A DNA stretch of 64,000 nucleotides from Mycobacterium shinjukuense (GTDB lineage: Bacteria; Actinomycetota; Actinomycetes; Mycobacteriales; Mycobacteriaceae): contig NZ_AP022575.1 of assembly GCF_010730055.1 (NCBI RefSeq), forward strand, positions 1,860,001 through 1,924,000, in the 5' to 3' direction. A program made the position numbers and the translations under genes. Position 1 is the stretch's first letter. Each line of letters begins with the position of its first letter. Below are positions 1 to 10,179 of the stretch, piece by piece. Under the pieces are notes generated by a model. That model was not told the origin of the DNA and ran no database searches. It was given only the letters and a program-made list of their open reading frames with translations.

Positions 1-1612
1 TGTATACCGCCGCGTTGACATCGCGTTTGATCACCCGCAGCCTGTCCATCGCATCCTTGTCGGAGTCGCCCCTCTTTTTGACCTCGACGATGGCAACGAG
101 CTTCTCAGCGCCGCCTTCCGGTACCCCGATCGCCACGCAGCGGCCCGCCGTGATCTCCTGGATCGTCGCCTCGATGTCGTCGGGCGAGTGGTTTCGCCCA
201 TAAATGATCAAGAGATCCTTGATGCGTCCGATGATGAACAGCTCACCCCCGGAGAAGAAGCCAGAATCACCGGTTCTCAGCCAGGGACCTTCGGGTGTGC
301 CCCCCGAGGGGTGGACAATCCTGGCGTCGAACGTGCGCTTGGTCTCTTCGGGCTTCTGCCAATAGCCGCACGCAACGTTGTCACCCTGCACCCAGATCTC
401 GCCGACCGTTCCCTCCGGACATTCGATGTTCGTGTCGGGATCGACGATGCGCACCAGCTGGGACTCCGGGACGCCATAACTGACCAGTGGTGTCCCGCCT
501 GGGCTCGAGCACCGCTGCGCTTGACCGGTGGGCAGTTTCTCGGAGTCGAAGTGGACGATCTCGGGTGGTTCGCCCGTCGTACGCGTCGCTATGTAAACGG
601 TTGCTTCCGCCATCCCATAGGCCGGCCGCAGCGCCTTGGCAGCCAGGTTGTACCGGGCGAAGCGGTCAATGAATCGTTTCAGGGTCGCCGGCTGTACCCG
701 CTCGCTGCCGTTGAGGATGCTGTGCACCTGCCCGAGATCAAGCCCGGCCATGTCGTCGTCGGACGTCTTGCGCAGCGCCAATTCGAACGCGAAGTTCGGT
801 CCGCCCGAAACGGCGCAACTGTTGTCCGCCAGCAACTGCATCCATCGGGCCGGCCGCTGCAGGAACCCCACCGGACTCGTTAACACGACGGGTGCACCGA
901 TCAGGATCGGCATGATGGCCCCTAACAACAGACCCATGTCGTGATACAGCGGCAGCCAAGACACCACGGTGAGGTCTCCTGGGACAACCCCGCCCTCGAG
1001 CGCAAAGAAGTCGGCGATCATCTGCGCGAAGTTGGCGAAGACATTTTTGTTCGAGATCGCCACACCGGCCGGTGAACGTGTGGATCCCGAAGTGTATTGC
1101 AAATACTGGGCTTCCGGCGCATCCTTACCGGCGCCACGAGAGCCGCTTGACCGCTGCCGAGATTCCAGGTCCAGCAAATCAAGTTCAATGATTGATGGTG
1201 CCGTTTGTCCGGGCTGCGGCTGTGCGTAGTCGGCGACACTGTCGACGACGGCGGAGGTGGTCAGAAGCACGGCGGGTGACGTGTCGGCCAGCACCGACAC
1301 CGTCCGCTCATCGTGGGCGCCGCCATAGGGAACCGAGAGCGGAACGGCGATAAGCCCGGCCTGCAACGCACCGAGAAATCCAACGACATATTCGAGTCCC
1401 TGCGGTGCCAGGATCACCGCCCGATCGCCGGTTGCCCCGCATTGGCTGAGTTGCTCGGCAACGTTGAGCATCCGCCGGTACAACTGCGACCATGTCAGCG
1501 TTTCCGCCGCGCCGGCCCAATCGCGCTCGTAATCGACATAGGTGATTGCCGCACCGTTAGGGACCAGACTGGCGCGCTCGCGCAGCACAGCGGGAATCGA
1601 AGAGCCGACCAC
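1..1612 (-). CDS. Fatty-acyl-AMP ligase (FadD/FAAL family), 3' end cut by window edge
   Basis: This enzyme adenylates a long-chain fatty acid and passes it to a PKS. About 537 codons are visible, against about 585 for the family, so roughly 50 C-terminal residues lie beyond the left edge. Adenylation motifs are present: YTSGST near residue 180, the SWLPLYHDMG segment, a YGMAEATVY segment and a WLRTGDSGF/GRIKDLLI/YGRNHSPDDIE series near the right hinge. The GTG at 1612 is chosen because it aligns with the start of the paralogous FAAL at 50572 (MVGSSIPAVL against MGKSSIPIVL). The gene is divergent from the Mas-like PKS at 1822 across 209 bp, so the two probably share a control region. It is intact as far as visible. 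The family call is firm; the choice between FadD24-, FadD25- and FadD23-type is not. Confidence 0.9.
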   Translation of the reverse strand, partial: MVGSSIPAVLRERASLVPNGAAITYVDYERDWAGAAETLTWSQLYRRMLNVAEQLSQCGATGDRAVILAPQGLEYVVGFLGALQAGLIAVPLSVPYGGAHDERTVSVLADTSPAVLLTTSAVVDSVADYAQPQPGQTAPSIIELDLLDLESRQRSSGSRGAGKDAPEAQYLQYTSGSTRSPAGVAISNKNVFANFAQMIADFFALEGGVVPGDLTVVSWLPLYHDMGLLLGAIMPILIGAPVVLTSPVGFLQRPARWMQLLADNSCAVSGGPNFAFELALRKTSDDDMAGLDLGQVHSILNGSERVQPATLKRFIDRFARYNLAAKALRPAYGMAEATVYIATRTTGEPPEIVHFDSEKLPTGQAQRCSSPGGTPLVSYGVPESQLVRIVDPDTNIECPEGTVGEIWVQGDNVACGYWQKPEETKRTFDARIVHPSGGTPEGPWLRTGDSGFFSGGELFIIGRIKDLLIIYGRNHSPDDIEATIQEITAGRCVAIGVPEGGAEKLVAIVEVKKRGDSDKDAMDRLRVIKRDVNAAVY

Positions 1613-1821
1613 GCCAGCACACTACCGCTAACACTTGGCCGTCGTTCAGGCTTCCGGCGTTGAGGCCAACGTCAGATAGTCGGCGCGTTGATCCCCGGTC
1701 CGACGGTGTTCAGCGGGGAGGATGGCCCCAACCCCTGGTGCTGGAAGGGATGAGGCCGTCGCCGCTGTGCGCTGCTGGGGCGAAGCCTCCCGGACACCAC
1801 CCGTGAGAGCGAGGTGAGACG

Positions 1822-4800
1822 GTGGATCACACACCCGTGACTCCGGTCGCGGTCATCGGCATGGCGTGCCGGCTTCCCGGCGGCATCGATTCCCCGGAGA
1901 TGTTGTGGCAGGCGCTGCTTCGGGGCGATGACCTGATCACCGAGATTGCCGAGGACCGCTGGGACGCCGACGAGTACTACGACCCCGAGCCCGGTGTCCC
2001 CGGTCGGTCGGTGTCGCGGTGGGGCGGGTTCCTCGACGACGTGGCCGGCTTTGATGCCGAATCCTTCGGCATCGGCGAGCGCGAGGCAACCGCGATCGAT
2101 CCGCAACACCGCCTGCTGCTGCAGACCTCGTGGGAGGCCGTGGAGCACGCCGGCGTGGCACCGAAATCGTTGATCGGCTCGCGCACCGGTGTGTTCGTCG
2201 GGATGTGTCATCACGACTATGCGTTTGTCAGCCACGCGGCGGGTGCCCTCGATGACGCGTACGCGTTTACCGGAACCGCGTTCAGCATGGGCTCCGGGCG
2301 GGTGTCGTATGCCCTGGGGCTGCGCGGTCCGTCGATGACGGTGGACACGGCGTGTTCGTCGAGTTTGCTTGCGGTGCACCTGGCTTGCCGCAGTCTGCAC
2401 GAGGGGGAAAGCGACCTTGCCCTGGCGGGCGGCTGCATGGTCATGCTGGAACCGCACACCTTCAACTCCGCGTCCGCGCAGGGCATGCTCTCCCCTACCG
2501 GGCGCTGCCGGCCGTTCGACGCGGCCGCCGACGGGTACGTCCGCTCCGAGGGCTGCGCGATGGTGCTGCTCAAAAGGCTCCCCGATGCGCTGCGGGACAA
2601 CGACCGGGTGCTGGCCGTGCTGCGCGGCACCGCGACCAATCAGGACGGGCGCACCGACACCATCTCGACGCCATCGGCGGACGCGCAGGTGCTGGTGTAT
2701 CGGGCGGCGTTGGCGGCCGCCGGTGTGGACGCCGACACCGTCGGCGTGGTCGAGGCGCACGGCACCGGCACCCCTGCCGGTGACCCGATCGAATTCGCCA
2801 GCCTGGCGCAGGTGTACGGCCTCGACGGGAATCGGACCGCGCTGGGGTCGGCCAAGAGCAATCTGGGCCACACCGAGGCCGCAGCCGGAGCGGTGGGGAT
2901 CATTAAGGCAATCCTGTCGTTGCGGCACGCGACGGTCCCGCCGATGGTGCACCACCGGCGACTGCCCGCGGAGCTTGCCCGCATCGACACCGGACTCTTT
3001 GTGCCGCAAGAGATTACGCCGTGGCCGACGAACGGTCACCATCCCCGGCGGGCCGCGGTGTCGTCCTACGGCATGTCGGGCACGAACGTGCACGTCATCC
3101 TCGAGCAGGCCCCCGAGCCACCGACACCGCACCACGGGGCCACCCCGGCCGAGCCGGCCGGCCCGCAGCTGTTCGTGTTGTCCGCTTCCTCCGCGGAGGC
3201 CCTACGCCAGACGTCGCGCCGGCTGGCCGACTGGCTGCAGCGACGCGACGACTCACTGCGGCCGTCGGATCTGGCCTACACGCTGGCCCGTCGGCGGGCC
3301 CACCGGCCGGTCCGCACCGCGGTGATCGCCGGCGACCACGGCGAGTTGGTCCAGCGCTTGCGCGAGGTTGCTGACGGTGACACCTGCCACCAGGCCGCCG
3401 TCGGCCACGACGACCGCGGACCGGTGTGGGTGTTCTCCGGGCAAGGTTCGCAATGGCCGGCCATGGGCGCTGACCTGTTGGCCAACGAGCCGGTGTTTGC
3501 CGCGACGGTCGCCGCCGCCGAGCCGTTGATCGCCCGCGAGTCGGGCTTCTCGGTCACCGAGGCGATGACCGCCGTGCAGACGGTGACCGGCATCGACCGG
3601 GTCCAACCGACCCTGTTCGCCATGCAGGTCGCGCTAGCCACCACCATGACGTCCTACGGCGTGGCGCCGGCCGCGGTCATCGGCCATTCCCTCGGCGAGG
3701 TGGCGGCGGCCGTGGTCGCCGGAGCGCTGTCCCTCGACGACGGGGTGCGCGTCATCTGTCGCCGCTCGCGCCTGTGCACGCGCGTCGCCGGTAACGGTGC
3801 GATGGCGGCGGTAGAAATGTCCGCGCCGCAGGTGCGCGAGCAGCTGGCGCGCCGCGGCGCCAACGACGTCGTGATCGCCGTGGTGGCCTCCCCCCAGTCC
3901 ACCGTGATCGGTGGGGCGACACAGACGGTTCGCGAACTCGTCGCGGCGTGGGAAGAAGGCGGCGTGCTGGCCCGCGAGGTCGCCGTCGACGTTGCCTCGC
4001 ACACCCCTCAGGTCGATCCGATCCTCGACGAGCTCGCTGAGGTCTTGGCCGGGGTCACCCCGAGCCCACCGGGGATTCCCTACTATTCGGCGACCCTGTT
4101 CGACCCCCGCGAGCGACCGGTGTGTGATGCCGGGTATTGGCGGGACAACCTGCGTCACGCGGTGCGGTTCTCCGCGGCGGTGCGGGCGGCGCTGCAGGAC
4201 GGCCACCGGGTGTTTTGCGAGTTGTCCCCGCACCCGCTGCTGACCCGCGCCGTCGAGCAGACCGCCACCAGCCTGGACATCCCGGTGGCCGCCGTGGCCG
4301 CCTGCAGACGCGACCAACGCCTGCCGCACGGGCTGCGCGGGCTGGTGGCCGACCTGCACAGCGCGGGCGCCGCGGTGGACTTCTCGGCGCTGTCTCCCGG
4401 CGGGCGCCTGGTGGACGCACCGCTGCCAGCATGGACCAACCGTCGCCTGTTCTTCGACACGGCGGGTCACCACGTCACCACCAATACCGTTGTGGTGCAT
4501 CCGCTTTTGGGCCAGCACGTGCGGCTAATGGAGGAGCCGGCACGGCACGCCTGGACGGCGCAGGTCGGCACCGCCGCGCTGCCCTGGCTGGCTGACCATC
4601 GGATTCACCATGTGCCCGCGCTGCCGGGGGCCGCCTACTGCGAGATGGCGTTGGCCGCGGCCCACGCGGTGCTCGGCGACCGATGCGAAGTCCGCGACAT
4701 CCGCTTCGAGCAGATGCTGTTGCTGGACGAGCACTCGCCGGTCGGCGCCGTCGCGTCGGTCCAGGCGGCCGGTCTGGCCACCTTCGACGTCGAGACGCTA

Positions 4801-7800
4801 CGGCAGGGTGAGCGGGTGCGGCGGGCCACCGCGGCGTTGTGCGCCGTCGATGACCCGCAGGGCAGTTCGCCCGCGCAGGATATCGACGCCTTGTTGACGG
4901 CCCATCCACGTCGCCTCGAAGGCGGCGATGTCCGGCGGTGGTTCGACACCCGTGGTGTTCAGTTCGGTCCCGCGTTCACCGGACTGGTCGCGGCCTACCT
5001 CTCCGAGGGGACGATCGACGCGCTGCTGGCCGAGATCGCGCTGCCGAGCGCGATCCGGACACGGCAAGCCGGCTACCACGTGCACCCCGCGCTGCTGGAC
5101 GCGTGTTTCCAGTCGGTTGCGGCGCACCCCGCCGTCCAGGAGGCGGGAAACGGCGGTCTGCTGCTCCCGTTGGGTGTGCGCCGGCTGCGCACCTTCGCGT
5201 CCACTCGCAACGTCCGCTATTGCCTGACCAGGGTGACCGCCTGCGGCCCCGACGTCGAGGCCGACATCGACGTCATGGACGGGCACGGGACCGTCGTGCT
5301 GGCGGTGCGCGGCCTGCTGCTGGGCACGGGATTCTCCGAGAGCGCCAACCAGGATCGCCTGCTAGGCCAGCGGCTGCTGACCATCGAATGGCAGCGCCGG
5401 GAGCCGCCGCAGGTGGCTCCCGGGGCCCCCGGCAGCTGGCTGCTGGTGAACCTCGGGTCAGCCGCCGACGATGCCGACCCGTTGGCCGCCCGGCTGGCCG
5501 AGGCATTGGAGCGCCACGGCGCGCACCGCCCAACCATGAGCTGGCCACGGGACTGCGACCACGTCGCCCAGGCCGAGCGGTTGCGCGGTCGGCTCCATCC
5601 CGGCGGATTCGACGGCGTGATCGTCGTGACCGGGCCGATGAACGGCACCACGAGGGCAGCCCGGGACTGTTTCTACGTGCAGCAACTGGTGCGCATCGCG
5701 CGTGCGGTGATCAGCACGGCCGACAACCCGCCCCGGCTGTATGTGATCACCAGGGGCGCTCAGGCGGTACTGGCCGACGACCGTATCAACCTCGAGCAGG
5801 CCGGGTTGCGCGGCCTGGTGCGGGTGATCGGCGCCGAGCACCCGCACCTGCACATCACCCACATCGACGTCGACGAGCACACCGACGCCGGGCGGGTTGC
5901 CCGCCACCTGTTGGCCGGTTGGGACGAAGACGAGACCGCCTGGCGCCAGCACGAGTGCTACACCGCGCGCCTGCGTCCGACTGCGTTGCGCCCCGACGAA
6001 CGCCGACCCGCCATCGTCAACCATGAACGTGACGGGATGCGCACGCAGATCCGCAACCGCGGCGACCTGCAAACGATGGAACTCGTTGCGTTCGAACGGG
6101 TTTCCCCGGGCGCCGGACAGATCGAGGTCGCGGTCACCGCCTCCAGCATCAACTTCGCCGATGCGCTCGGCGCCTTCGGCCGATACCGCAGCTTCGGCCC
6201 GCTACCGGGACTGGGCACCGACTTCGCCGGCGTGGTGACCGCGGTCGGGCCCGACGTCACCGGATTCCAGGTCGGCGACCGGGTGGGCGGCCTGTCCGCC
6301 AACGGATGCTGGGCCACCTTTGTCATCTGTGAAGCAAACCTGGCCGTGAAGATCCCGCGAGGTCTCACCGACGCCCAGGCCGCCGCGGTGACCACCGCAT
6401 CGGCCACCGCCTGGTACGGCCTGCATGATCTGGCCCGGATCAAAGCCGGGGACAAGGTGCTGATCCATTCGGCTACCGGCGGGGTCGGGCAGGCGGCGCT
6501 CGCGATCGCACGGGCCGCCGGGGCCGAGGTGTTTGCCACCGCCGGCAACGCAAAGCGCCGAAATCTTCTGCGCGACATGGGGGTTGAGCACGTCTATGAC
6601 TCGCGCAGCATCGAGTTCGCCGAGCAGATCCGCCGCGACACCAACGGCGACGGCGTCGACATCGTGCTCAACTCGTTGACCGGGGCGGCGCAGCGTGCCG
6701 GGGTGGACCTGCTGACCTTCGGTGGACGGTTCGTCGAGATCGGCAAGCGCGACATTTATGGCGACACCCGCCTGGGGCTGTTTCCCTTCCGCCGCAACCT
6801 CTCATTTTTCGCCCTCGACCTGTGGCTGATGTCGACCACCCATCCCGATGCGTTCCGCGACCTGGTGAGCACGGTGTACCGGCTGACCGCGCAGGGCGTG
6901 CTGCCGATGCCGCAGCGCACGCACTACCCCCTTGCCGAGGCAGCCGCCGCCATCCGGGTGATGAGCGCGGCCGAGCACACCGGCAAGCTCATCCTCGACA
7001 TACCGCGCGCCGGGAGCAGCAGGGTGGTGATGCCGCCCGAGCACGTGCACGTTTTCCGCCCGGACGGCGCCTACATCATCACCGGCGGCCTGGGTGGCCT
7101 GGGATTGTTCTTGGCCGAAAAGATGGCGGCGGCCGGCGCCGGCCGCATCGTGCTCAACTCGCGGTCGGCGCCCACCCAAAAGGTGGCGGAGACAATCGAA
7201 CTGATCCGAGCTACCGGATCCGACATCGCGGTGGAGGTTGGCGACATCGCGATCGCGGACACCGCCCAGCGGTTGGTTGCCGCCGCGACCGCCACCGGGC
7301 TTTCGCTGCGGGGGGTGCTGCACGCCGCAGCCGTCGTCGAGGATGCCACCCTGGCCACCATCACCGACGAGTTGATCGAGCGCGACTGGGCCCCGAAGGT
7401 GCATGGCGCATGGAATCTGCACCAGGCCACCGCGTCTGAGCCGCTGGATTGGTTTTGCTCATTCTCCTCGGCGGCGGCCCTGCTGGGCTCACCAGGCCAG
7501 GGGGCCTACGCCGCGGCCAACAGTTGGCTGGACGCCTTTACCCACTGGCGACGGGCCCAGGGCCTTCCGGCCACCGCGATCGCCTGGGCCGCGTGGGCCG
7601 AGATCGGCCGCGGCGCGGCCCTGGCGGACAGCGGCGATATCACCATGATCACCCCCGACGAGGGCGCCTACGCGTTTGAGGCGCTGCTGCGACACACCCG
7701 CTCCTACAGCGGGTACGCCCCGATCGATGGATCGCCCTGGCTCACCGCCCTGGCGCGACGCAGCCGCTTTGCAGAGGCATTCCAATCCGCCACCCGATCT

Positions 7801-8094
7801 GAGCACAGCAGGTTCCGAACCGAACTCGAGGAGGTTCCCCTCGACGAGTGGCCAACGCGCTTGCGGCGCCTGATCTCCGAGCAGGTGGGCCTGATTCTGC
7901 GGCACGCGGTCGACCCCGACCGTCCGCTGTCCCAGTACGGCCTCGATTCGCTGGGCAACCTGGAACTGCGCACCCGCATCGAAACCGAAACCGGGGTCCG
8001 GATCCACTCCACCGACATCACCACGGTGCGCGGTCTCGCCAATCACCTGTGCGAGGCGCTGGCGCCTACCGAAAACACCACGGCGACAATGTAA
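1822..8094 (+). CDS. Mas/Pks5-like iterative type I polyketide synthase (copy 1)
   Basis: The protein has 2090 residues, the usual size of mycobacterial Mas, Pks2 and Pks5. Domains run KS (1-430; active Cys178 in DTACSSS), AT (about 530-850; Ser623 in GHSLGE, with the VASH signature that goes with methylmalonyl use in this family), DH (about 890-1180; His926 in WLADHRIH), ER (about 1400-1720; SATGGVGQ nucleotide loop), KR (about 1750-1960; GGLGGLG, then FSSAAALLG and GAYAAAN) and ACP (about 2005-2080; Ser2043 in GLDSL). It should elongate a FAAL-supplied fatty acyl chain with methylmalonyl-CoA and fully reduce each step, giving a 2,4-dimethyl or longer multimethyl acid. The GTG start follows a GAGGTGAGAC stretch. 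A PapA gene follows 55 bp later. This copy is clearly more divergent from copies 2 and 3 than those are from each other. Confidence 0.95.
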   Translation: MDHTPVTPVAVIGMACRLPGGIDSPEMLWQALLRGDDLITEIAEDRWDADEYYDPEPGVPGRSVSRWGGFLDDVAGFDAESFGIGEREATAIDPQHRLLLQTSWEAVEHAGVAPKSLIGSRTGVFVGMCHHDYAFVSHAAGALDDAYAFTGTAFSMGSGRVSYALGLRGPSMTVDTACSSSLLAVHLACRSLHEGESDLALAGGCMVMLEPHTFNSASAQGMLSPTGRCRPFDAAADGYVRSEGCAMVLLKRLPDALRDNDRVLAVLRGTATNQDGRTDTISTPSADAQVLVYRAALAAAGVDADTVGVVEAHGTGTPAGDPIEFASLAQVYGLDGNRTALGSAKSNLGHTEAAAGAVGIIKAILSLRHATVPPMVHHRRLPAELARIDTGLFVPQEITPWPTNGHHPRRAAVSSYGMSGTNVHVILEQAPEPPTPHHGATPAEPAGPQLFVLSASSAEALRQTSRRLADWLQRRDDSLRPSDLAYTLARRRAHRPVRTAVIAGDHGELVQRLREVADGDTCHQAAVGHDDRGPVWVFSGQGSQWPAMGADLLANEPVFAATVAAAEPLIARESGFSVTEAMTAVQTVTGIDRVQPTLFAMQVALATTMTSYGVAPAAVIGHSLGEVAAAVVAGALSLDDGVRVICRRSRLCTRVAGNGAMAAVEMSAPQVREQLARRGANDVVIAVVASPQSTVIGGATQTVRELVAAWEEGGVLAREVAVDVASHTPQVDPILDELAEVLAGVTPSPPGIPYYSATLFDPRERPVCDAGYWRDNLRHAVRFSAAVRAALQDGHRVFCELSPHPLLTRAVEQTATSLDIPVAAVAACRRDQRLPHGLRGLVADLHSAGAAVDFSALSPGGRLVDAPLPAWTNRRLFFDTAGHHVTTNTVVVHPLLGQHVRLMEEPARHAWTAQVGTAALPWLADHRIHHVPALPGAAYCEMALAAAHAVLGDRCEVRDIRFEQMLLLDEHSPVGAVASVQAAGLATFDVETLRQGERVRRATAALCAVDDPQGSSPAQDIDALLTAHPRRLEGGDVRRWFDTRGVQFGPAFTGLVAAYLSEGTIDALLAEIALPSAIRTRQAGYHVHPALLDACFQSVAAHPAVQEAGNGGLLLPLGVRRLRTFASTRNVRYCLTRVTACGPDVEADIDVMDGHGTVVLAVRGLLLGTGFSESANQDRLLGQRLLTIEWQRREPPQVAPGAPGSWLLVNLGSAADDADPLAARLAEALERHGAHRPTMSWPRDCDHVAQAERLRGRLHPGGFDGVIVVTGPMNGTTRAARDCFYVQQLVRIARAVISTADNPPRLYVITRGAQAVLADDRINLEQAGLRGLVRVIGAEHPHLHITHIDVDEHTDAGRVARHLLAGWDEDETAWRQHECYTARLRPTALRPDERRPAIVNHERDGMRTQIRNRGDLQTMELVAFERVSPGAGQIEVAVTASSINFADALGAFGRYRSFGPLPGLGTDFAGVVTAVGPDVTGFQVGDRVGGLSANGCWATFVICEANLAVKIPRGLTDAQAAAVTTASATAWYGLHDLARIKAGDKVLIHSATGGVGQAALAIARAAGAEVFATAGNAKRRNLLRDMGVEHVYDSRSIEFAEQIRRDTNGDGVDIVLNSLTGAAQRAGVDLLTFGGRFVEIGKRDIYGDTRLGLFPFRRNLSFFALDLWLMSTTHPDAFRDLVSTVYRLTAQGVLPMPQRTHYPLAEAAAAIRVMSAAEHTGKLILDIPRAGSSRVVMPPEHVHVFRPDGAYIITGGLGGLGLFLAEKMAAAGAGRIVLNSRSAPTQKVAETIELIRATGSDIAVEVGDIAIADTAQRLVAAATATGLSLRGVLHAAAVVEDATLATITDELIERDWAPKVHGAWNLHQATASEPLDWFCSFSSAAALLGSPGQGAYAAANSWLDAFTHWRRAQGLPATAIAWAAWAEIGRGAALADSGDITMITPDEGAYAFEALLRHTRSYSGYAPIDGSPWLTALARRSRFAEAFQSATRSEHSRFRTELEEVPLDEWPTRLRRLISEQVGLILRHAVDPDRPLSQYGLDSLGNLELRTRIETETGVRIHSTDITTVRGLANHLCEALAPTENTTATM

Positions 8095-8149
8095 CGCTCA
8101 GCCGCCGACATGAAATACCCTAAGTCAGAGCTGAATCGAAGGAGCGGTA

Positions 8150-9607
8150 TTGGTCGTCCTGGGCCATTTGGGTCTAGAAACCGTCGGCAACTGGGTCCCA
8201 GCCCCTGGCGTGGTATGGCTGTGGCACCCCGCACCGGCATCACTGAAAAAAGCGCAGCAAGCGCCGATAAGTGACGTGCCGCCAAGCTATATCCAAGCCC
8301 GGCACCTGCGGGGCTATCGCGACCAGGCGGCGCGCGGCTTCGACATGTCGCGACTTGTGGTCGCCGCCTTGGACATCCGCGGCCAGTGCGACATCCGCAC
8401 AATGACATACGTCATCAACACGCACCTGCGTCGGCATGACACTTACCGCAGTTGGTTCGAATTCACCGACACGGGGTGCATCGTCCGGCACACCATGGCC
8501 GATCCCGCTGATATCGAGGTGATTCCGGTCGAACACGGCGCCATGACGCCCAACCAATGGCAAGACCACATCCTGGCCACGCCGAGTCCGTTGGAGTGGG
8601 ATTGCTTCAGGTTCGCCATCATTCAGCGTGACGACCACTTCACATTCTGCATCAGTGTCGATCACCTGCATGTGGACGCGATGTTCATCAGCGCCCTGTT
8701 CTGGGAGATCCAAGCGATGTACAACGCCCTGATGGACGGTGTGGGCCCCCTCCCGTTGCCAAGCGTCGGCAGCTATGAGGACTACTGCCGGCGAGAGCGC
8801 GCCTACACCGCCGCCTTGACGCTGCAATCCCCGGAGATACGCCGGTGGGTCGAATTCTTCGAAGGCAACGGCGGGTCCCTTCCCTCATTTCCGTTGCCGC
8901 TGGGCGACACGTCGCTGGTCGCCACCGGCGAGTTGCTCTCGCTACGGTTGCTGGACGCACGCCAAACGGCCCGCTTCGAAGCGGCCTGCACGAGCGCGGG
9001 CGCCCGGTTCAGCGGCGGTGTGTTCGCGTGCGCAGCCCTCACCGAATACCAGCTCACCGGTTCGGGAACCTATCACGCCGTCACCCCCACCGGCACCCGC
9101 AGCACCCCGGAGGAATTCGTGACCACCGGTTGGTTCATCGGCCACATCCCATTCGTCGTCGATGTCGGCCCGTCTTTCGACGAGACTGCGCGCAACGCCC
9201 AAGCGTCCTTCGATGCCGGTTCCCCGCTGGCCAACGTGCCGTTTGAGCGGGTGCTGGAGCTGGCGCCTTGGCTCGTCGAGCAGACCCCGCGGCGGAGCGG
9301 ATTTCCCATGCTGTCGTTCCTCGATGCGGGCGTGCCTCCGCTTTCGGCCGTCATCGCAATGCAGCTCGACAAGATGAACGCGAAAGTTTTCAGCGACGGC
9401 CGGATCGCCGCCCGAGTGTGCATGTGGGTCAACAAGTTTCCGAATGAGACCACCGTCACCGCGTCGTTTCCCAACACTCCGATCGCCCATCAGTCGGTGG
9501 CGCGGTACCTCGCGCAGATGAAATCGGTGTTTGCCGGCGTCGCCGACGGCGGTGGCGAAATCACCGTCGACCGCGGCGGCGCTCAGCTGCAGCGGCAAAG
9601 GCTCTGA
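8150..9607 (+). CDS. PapA-family polyketide-associated acyltransferase (copy 1)
   Basis: The protein has 485 residues and belongs to the condensation/PapA superfamily, whose members move the acyl chain from the PKS ACP to a sugar hydroxyl, typically on trehalose. The catalytic HxxxD motif is at H172 to D176 (DHLHVD), and a conserved FLDAGVPPLS segment lies near residue 390, as in PapA1, PapA2, PapA3 and PapA4. The TTG at 8150 is chosen because AAGGAG sits six bases upstream. It lies 55 bp after the Mas/Pks5-like PKS on the same strand, so it is probably cotranscribed and acts on that PKS's product. A pap gene between two pks5-type genes matches the arrangement described for smooth, LOS-producing M. 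canettii. The exact acceptor cannot be read from the sequence. Confidence 0.9.
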   Translation: MVVLGHLGLETVGNWVPAPGVVWLWHPAPASLKKAQQAPISDVPPSYIQARHLRGYRDQAARGFDMSRLVVAALDIRGQCDIRTMTYVINTHLRRHDTYRSWFEFTDTGCIVRHTMADPADIEVIPVEHGAMTPNQWQDHILATPSPLEWDCFRFAIIQRDDHFTFCISVDHLHVDAMFISALFWEIQAMYNALMDGVGPLPLPSVGSYEDYCRRERAYTAALTLQSPEIRRWVEFFEGNGGSLPSFPLPLGDTSLVATGELLSLRLLDARQTARFEAACTSAGARFSGGVFACAALTEYQLTGSGTYHAVTPTGTRSTPEEFVTTGWFIGHIPFVVDVGPSFDETARNAQASFDAGSPLANVPFERVLELAPWLVEQTPRRSGFPMLSFLDAGVPPLSAVIAMQLDKMNAKVFSDGRIAARVCMWVNKFPNETTVTASFPNTPIAHQSVARYLAQMKSVFAGVADGGGEITVDRGGAQLQRQRL

Positions 9608-9710
9608 CGATCCCGATCTGGCCCGATCCGGTGAGAATCGGGCGCAACGAATTTGTCGATTCCGGCGTGTCCCGGCCGCCAAAGACGTATGCTGCCCGCC
9701 GCCGTGGCGC

Positions 9711-9785
9711 GTGCGGCTTGCCTCGGCCCGCCATCGGGCGGGTAAGCCGGCTCCGTCCCGCGTGGTCGCAAGCCACCGGCTTTAA
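9711..9785. terminator. Two nested hairpins after the first PKS-PapA pair
   Basis: A perfect 6-bp stem (9727-9732 with 9737-9742, 4-base loop) is followed at once by a 7-bp stem (9744-9750 with 9776-9782). There is no U-tract, so this is at best an atypical terminator; a structured leader is possible. The remainder of 9608-9948 holds no supported gene. Confidence 0.3.
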
Positions 9786-9948
9786 CTCCTCCCGATCCGG
9801 ACAGGGAAGGCAATCCGGGCCCGTCCGCGCTCACCGCCGCCGGCCGCGCCCAGCGTGCCCGCAAACATGACCACGACCTGTGCTTATCAGACTGACTGAG
9901 GAATCAATCAGAGCCAGAGTCGGTGGAAAATTGCGCGGCCGTCAGCAG

Positions 9949-10020
9949 ATAATTTTTGTACGTCCGCACGATTTTTACCCACGGGTCGGGCCGAGCCGCT
10001 ACGCTGCTCATCACGCCAAG
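9949..10020 (+). promoter_or_regulatory. Conserved upstream element / candidate promoter of PKS copy 2
   Basis: The stretch ACGTCCGCACGATTTTT (9960-9976) is followed 21 bases later by GCTACGCT, whose TACGCT fits the mycobacterial TANNNT -10 pattern. The same pair of blocks, with one-base different spacing, lies upstream of PKS copy 3 (34833-34870). Conservation between two otherwise divergent intergenic regions supports a regulatory role; the promoter reading is inference. From here to the GTG at 10180 no gene is supported. Confidence 0.5.
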
Positions 10021-10179
10021 AACTACGGGGTGGCTTTGACGGGGGTTGGTGGTCACGCGTGCCGGGGGCCGAAGTTTGTTCCCGGCAGGTAACGAATTTG
10101 AGCGATGTTCGTCGAAGCGCCGATGCGAGCTGGACGCCGGTGCTAAGAACGTGATGCACATACGGAGAGAAGAAGGACC

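Noticed and set aside
1672..3135. 487-aa open frame on the minus strand
   Set aside because: Antisense of the KS domain of PKS copy 1; Arg/His-rich composition typical of shadow frames in GC-rich DNA, with no recognisable motif.
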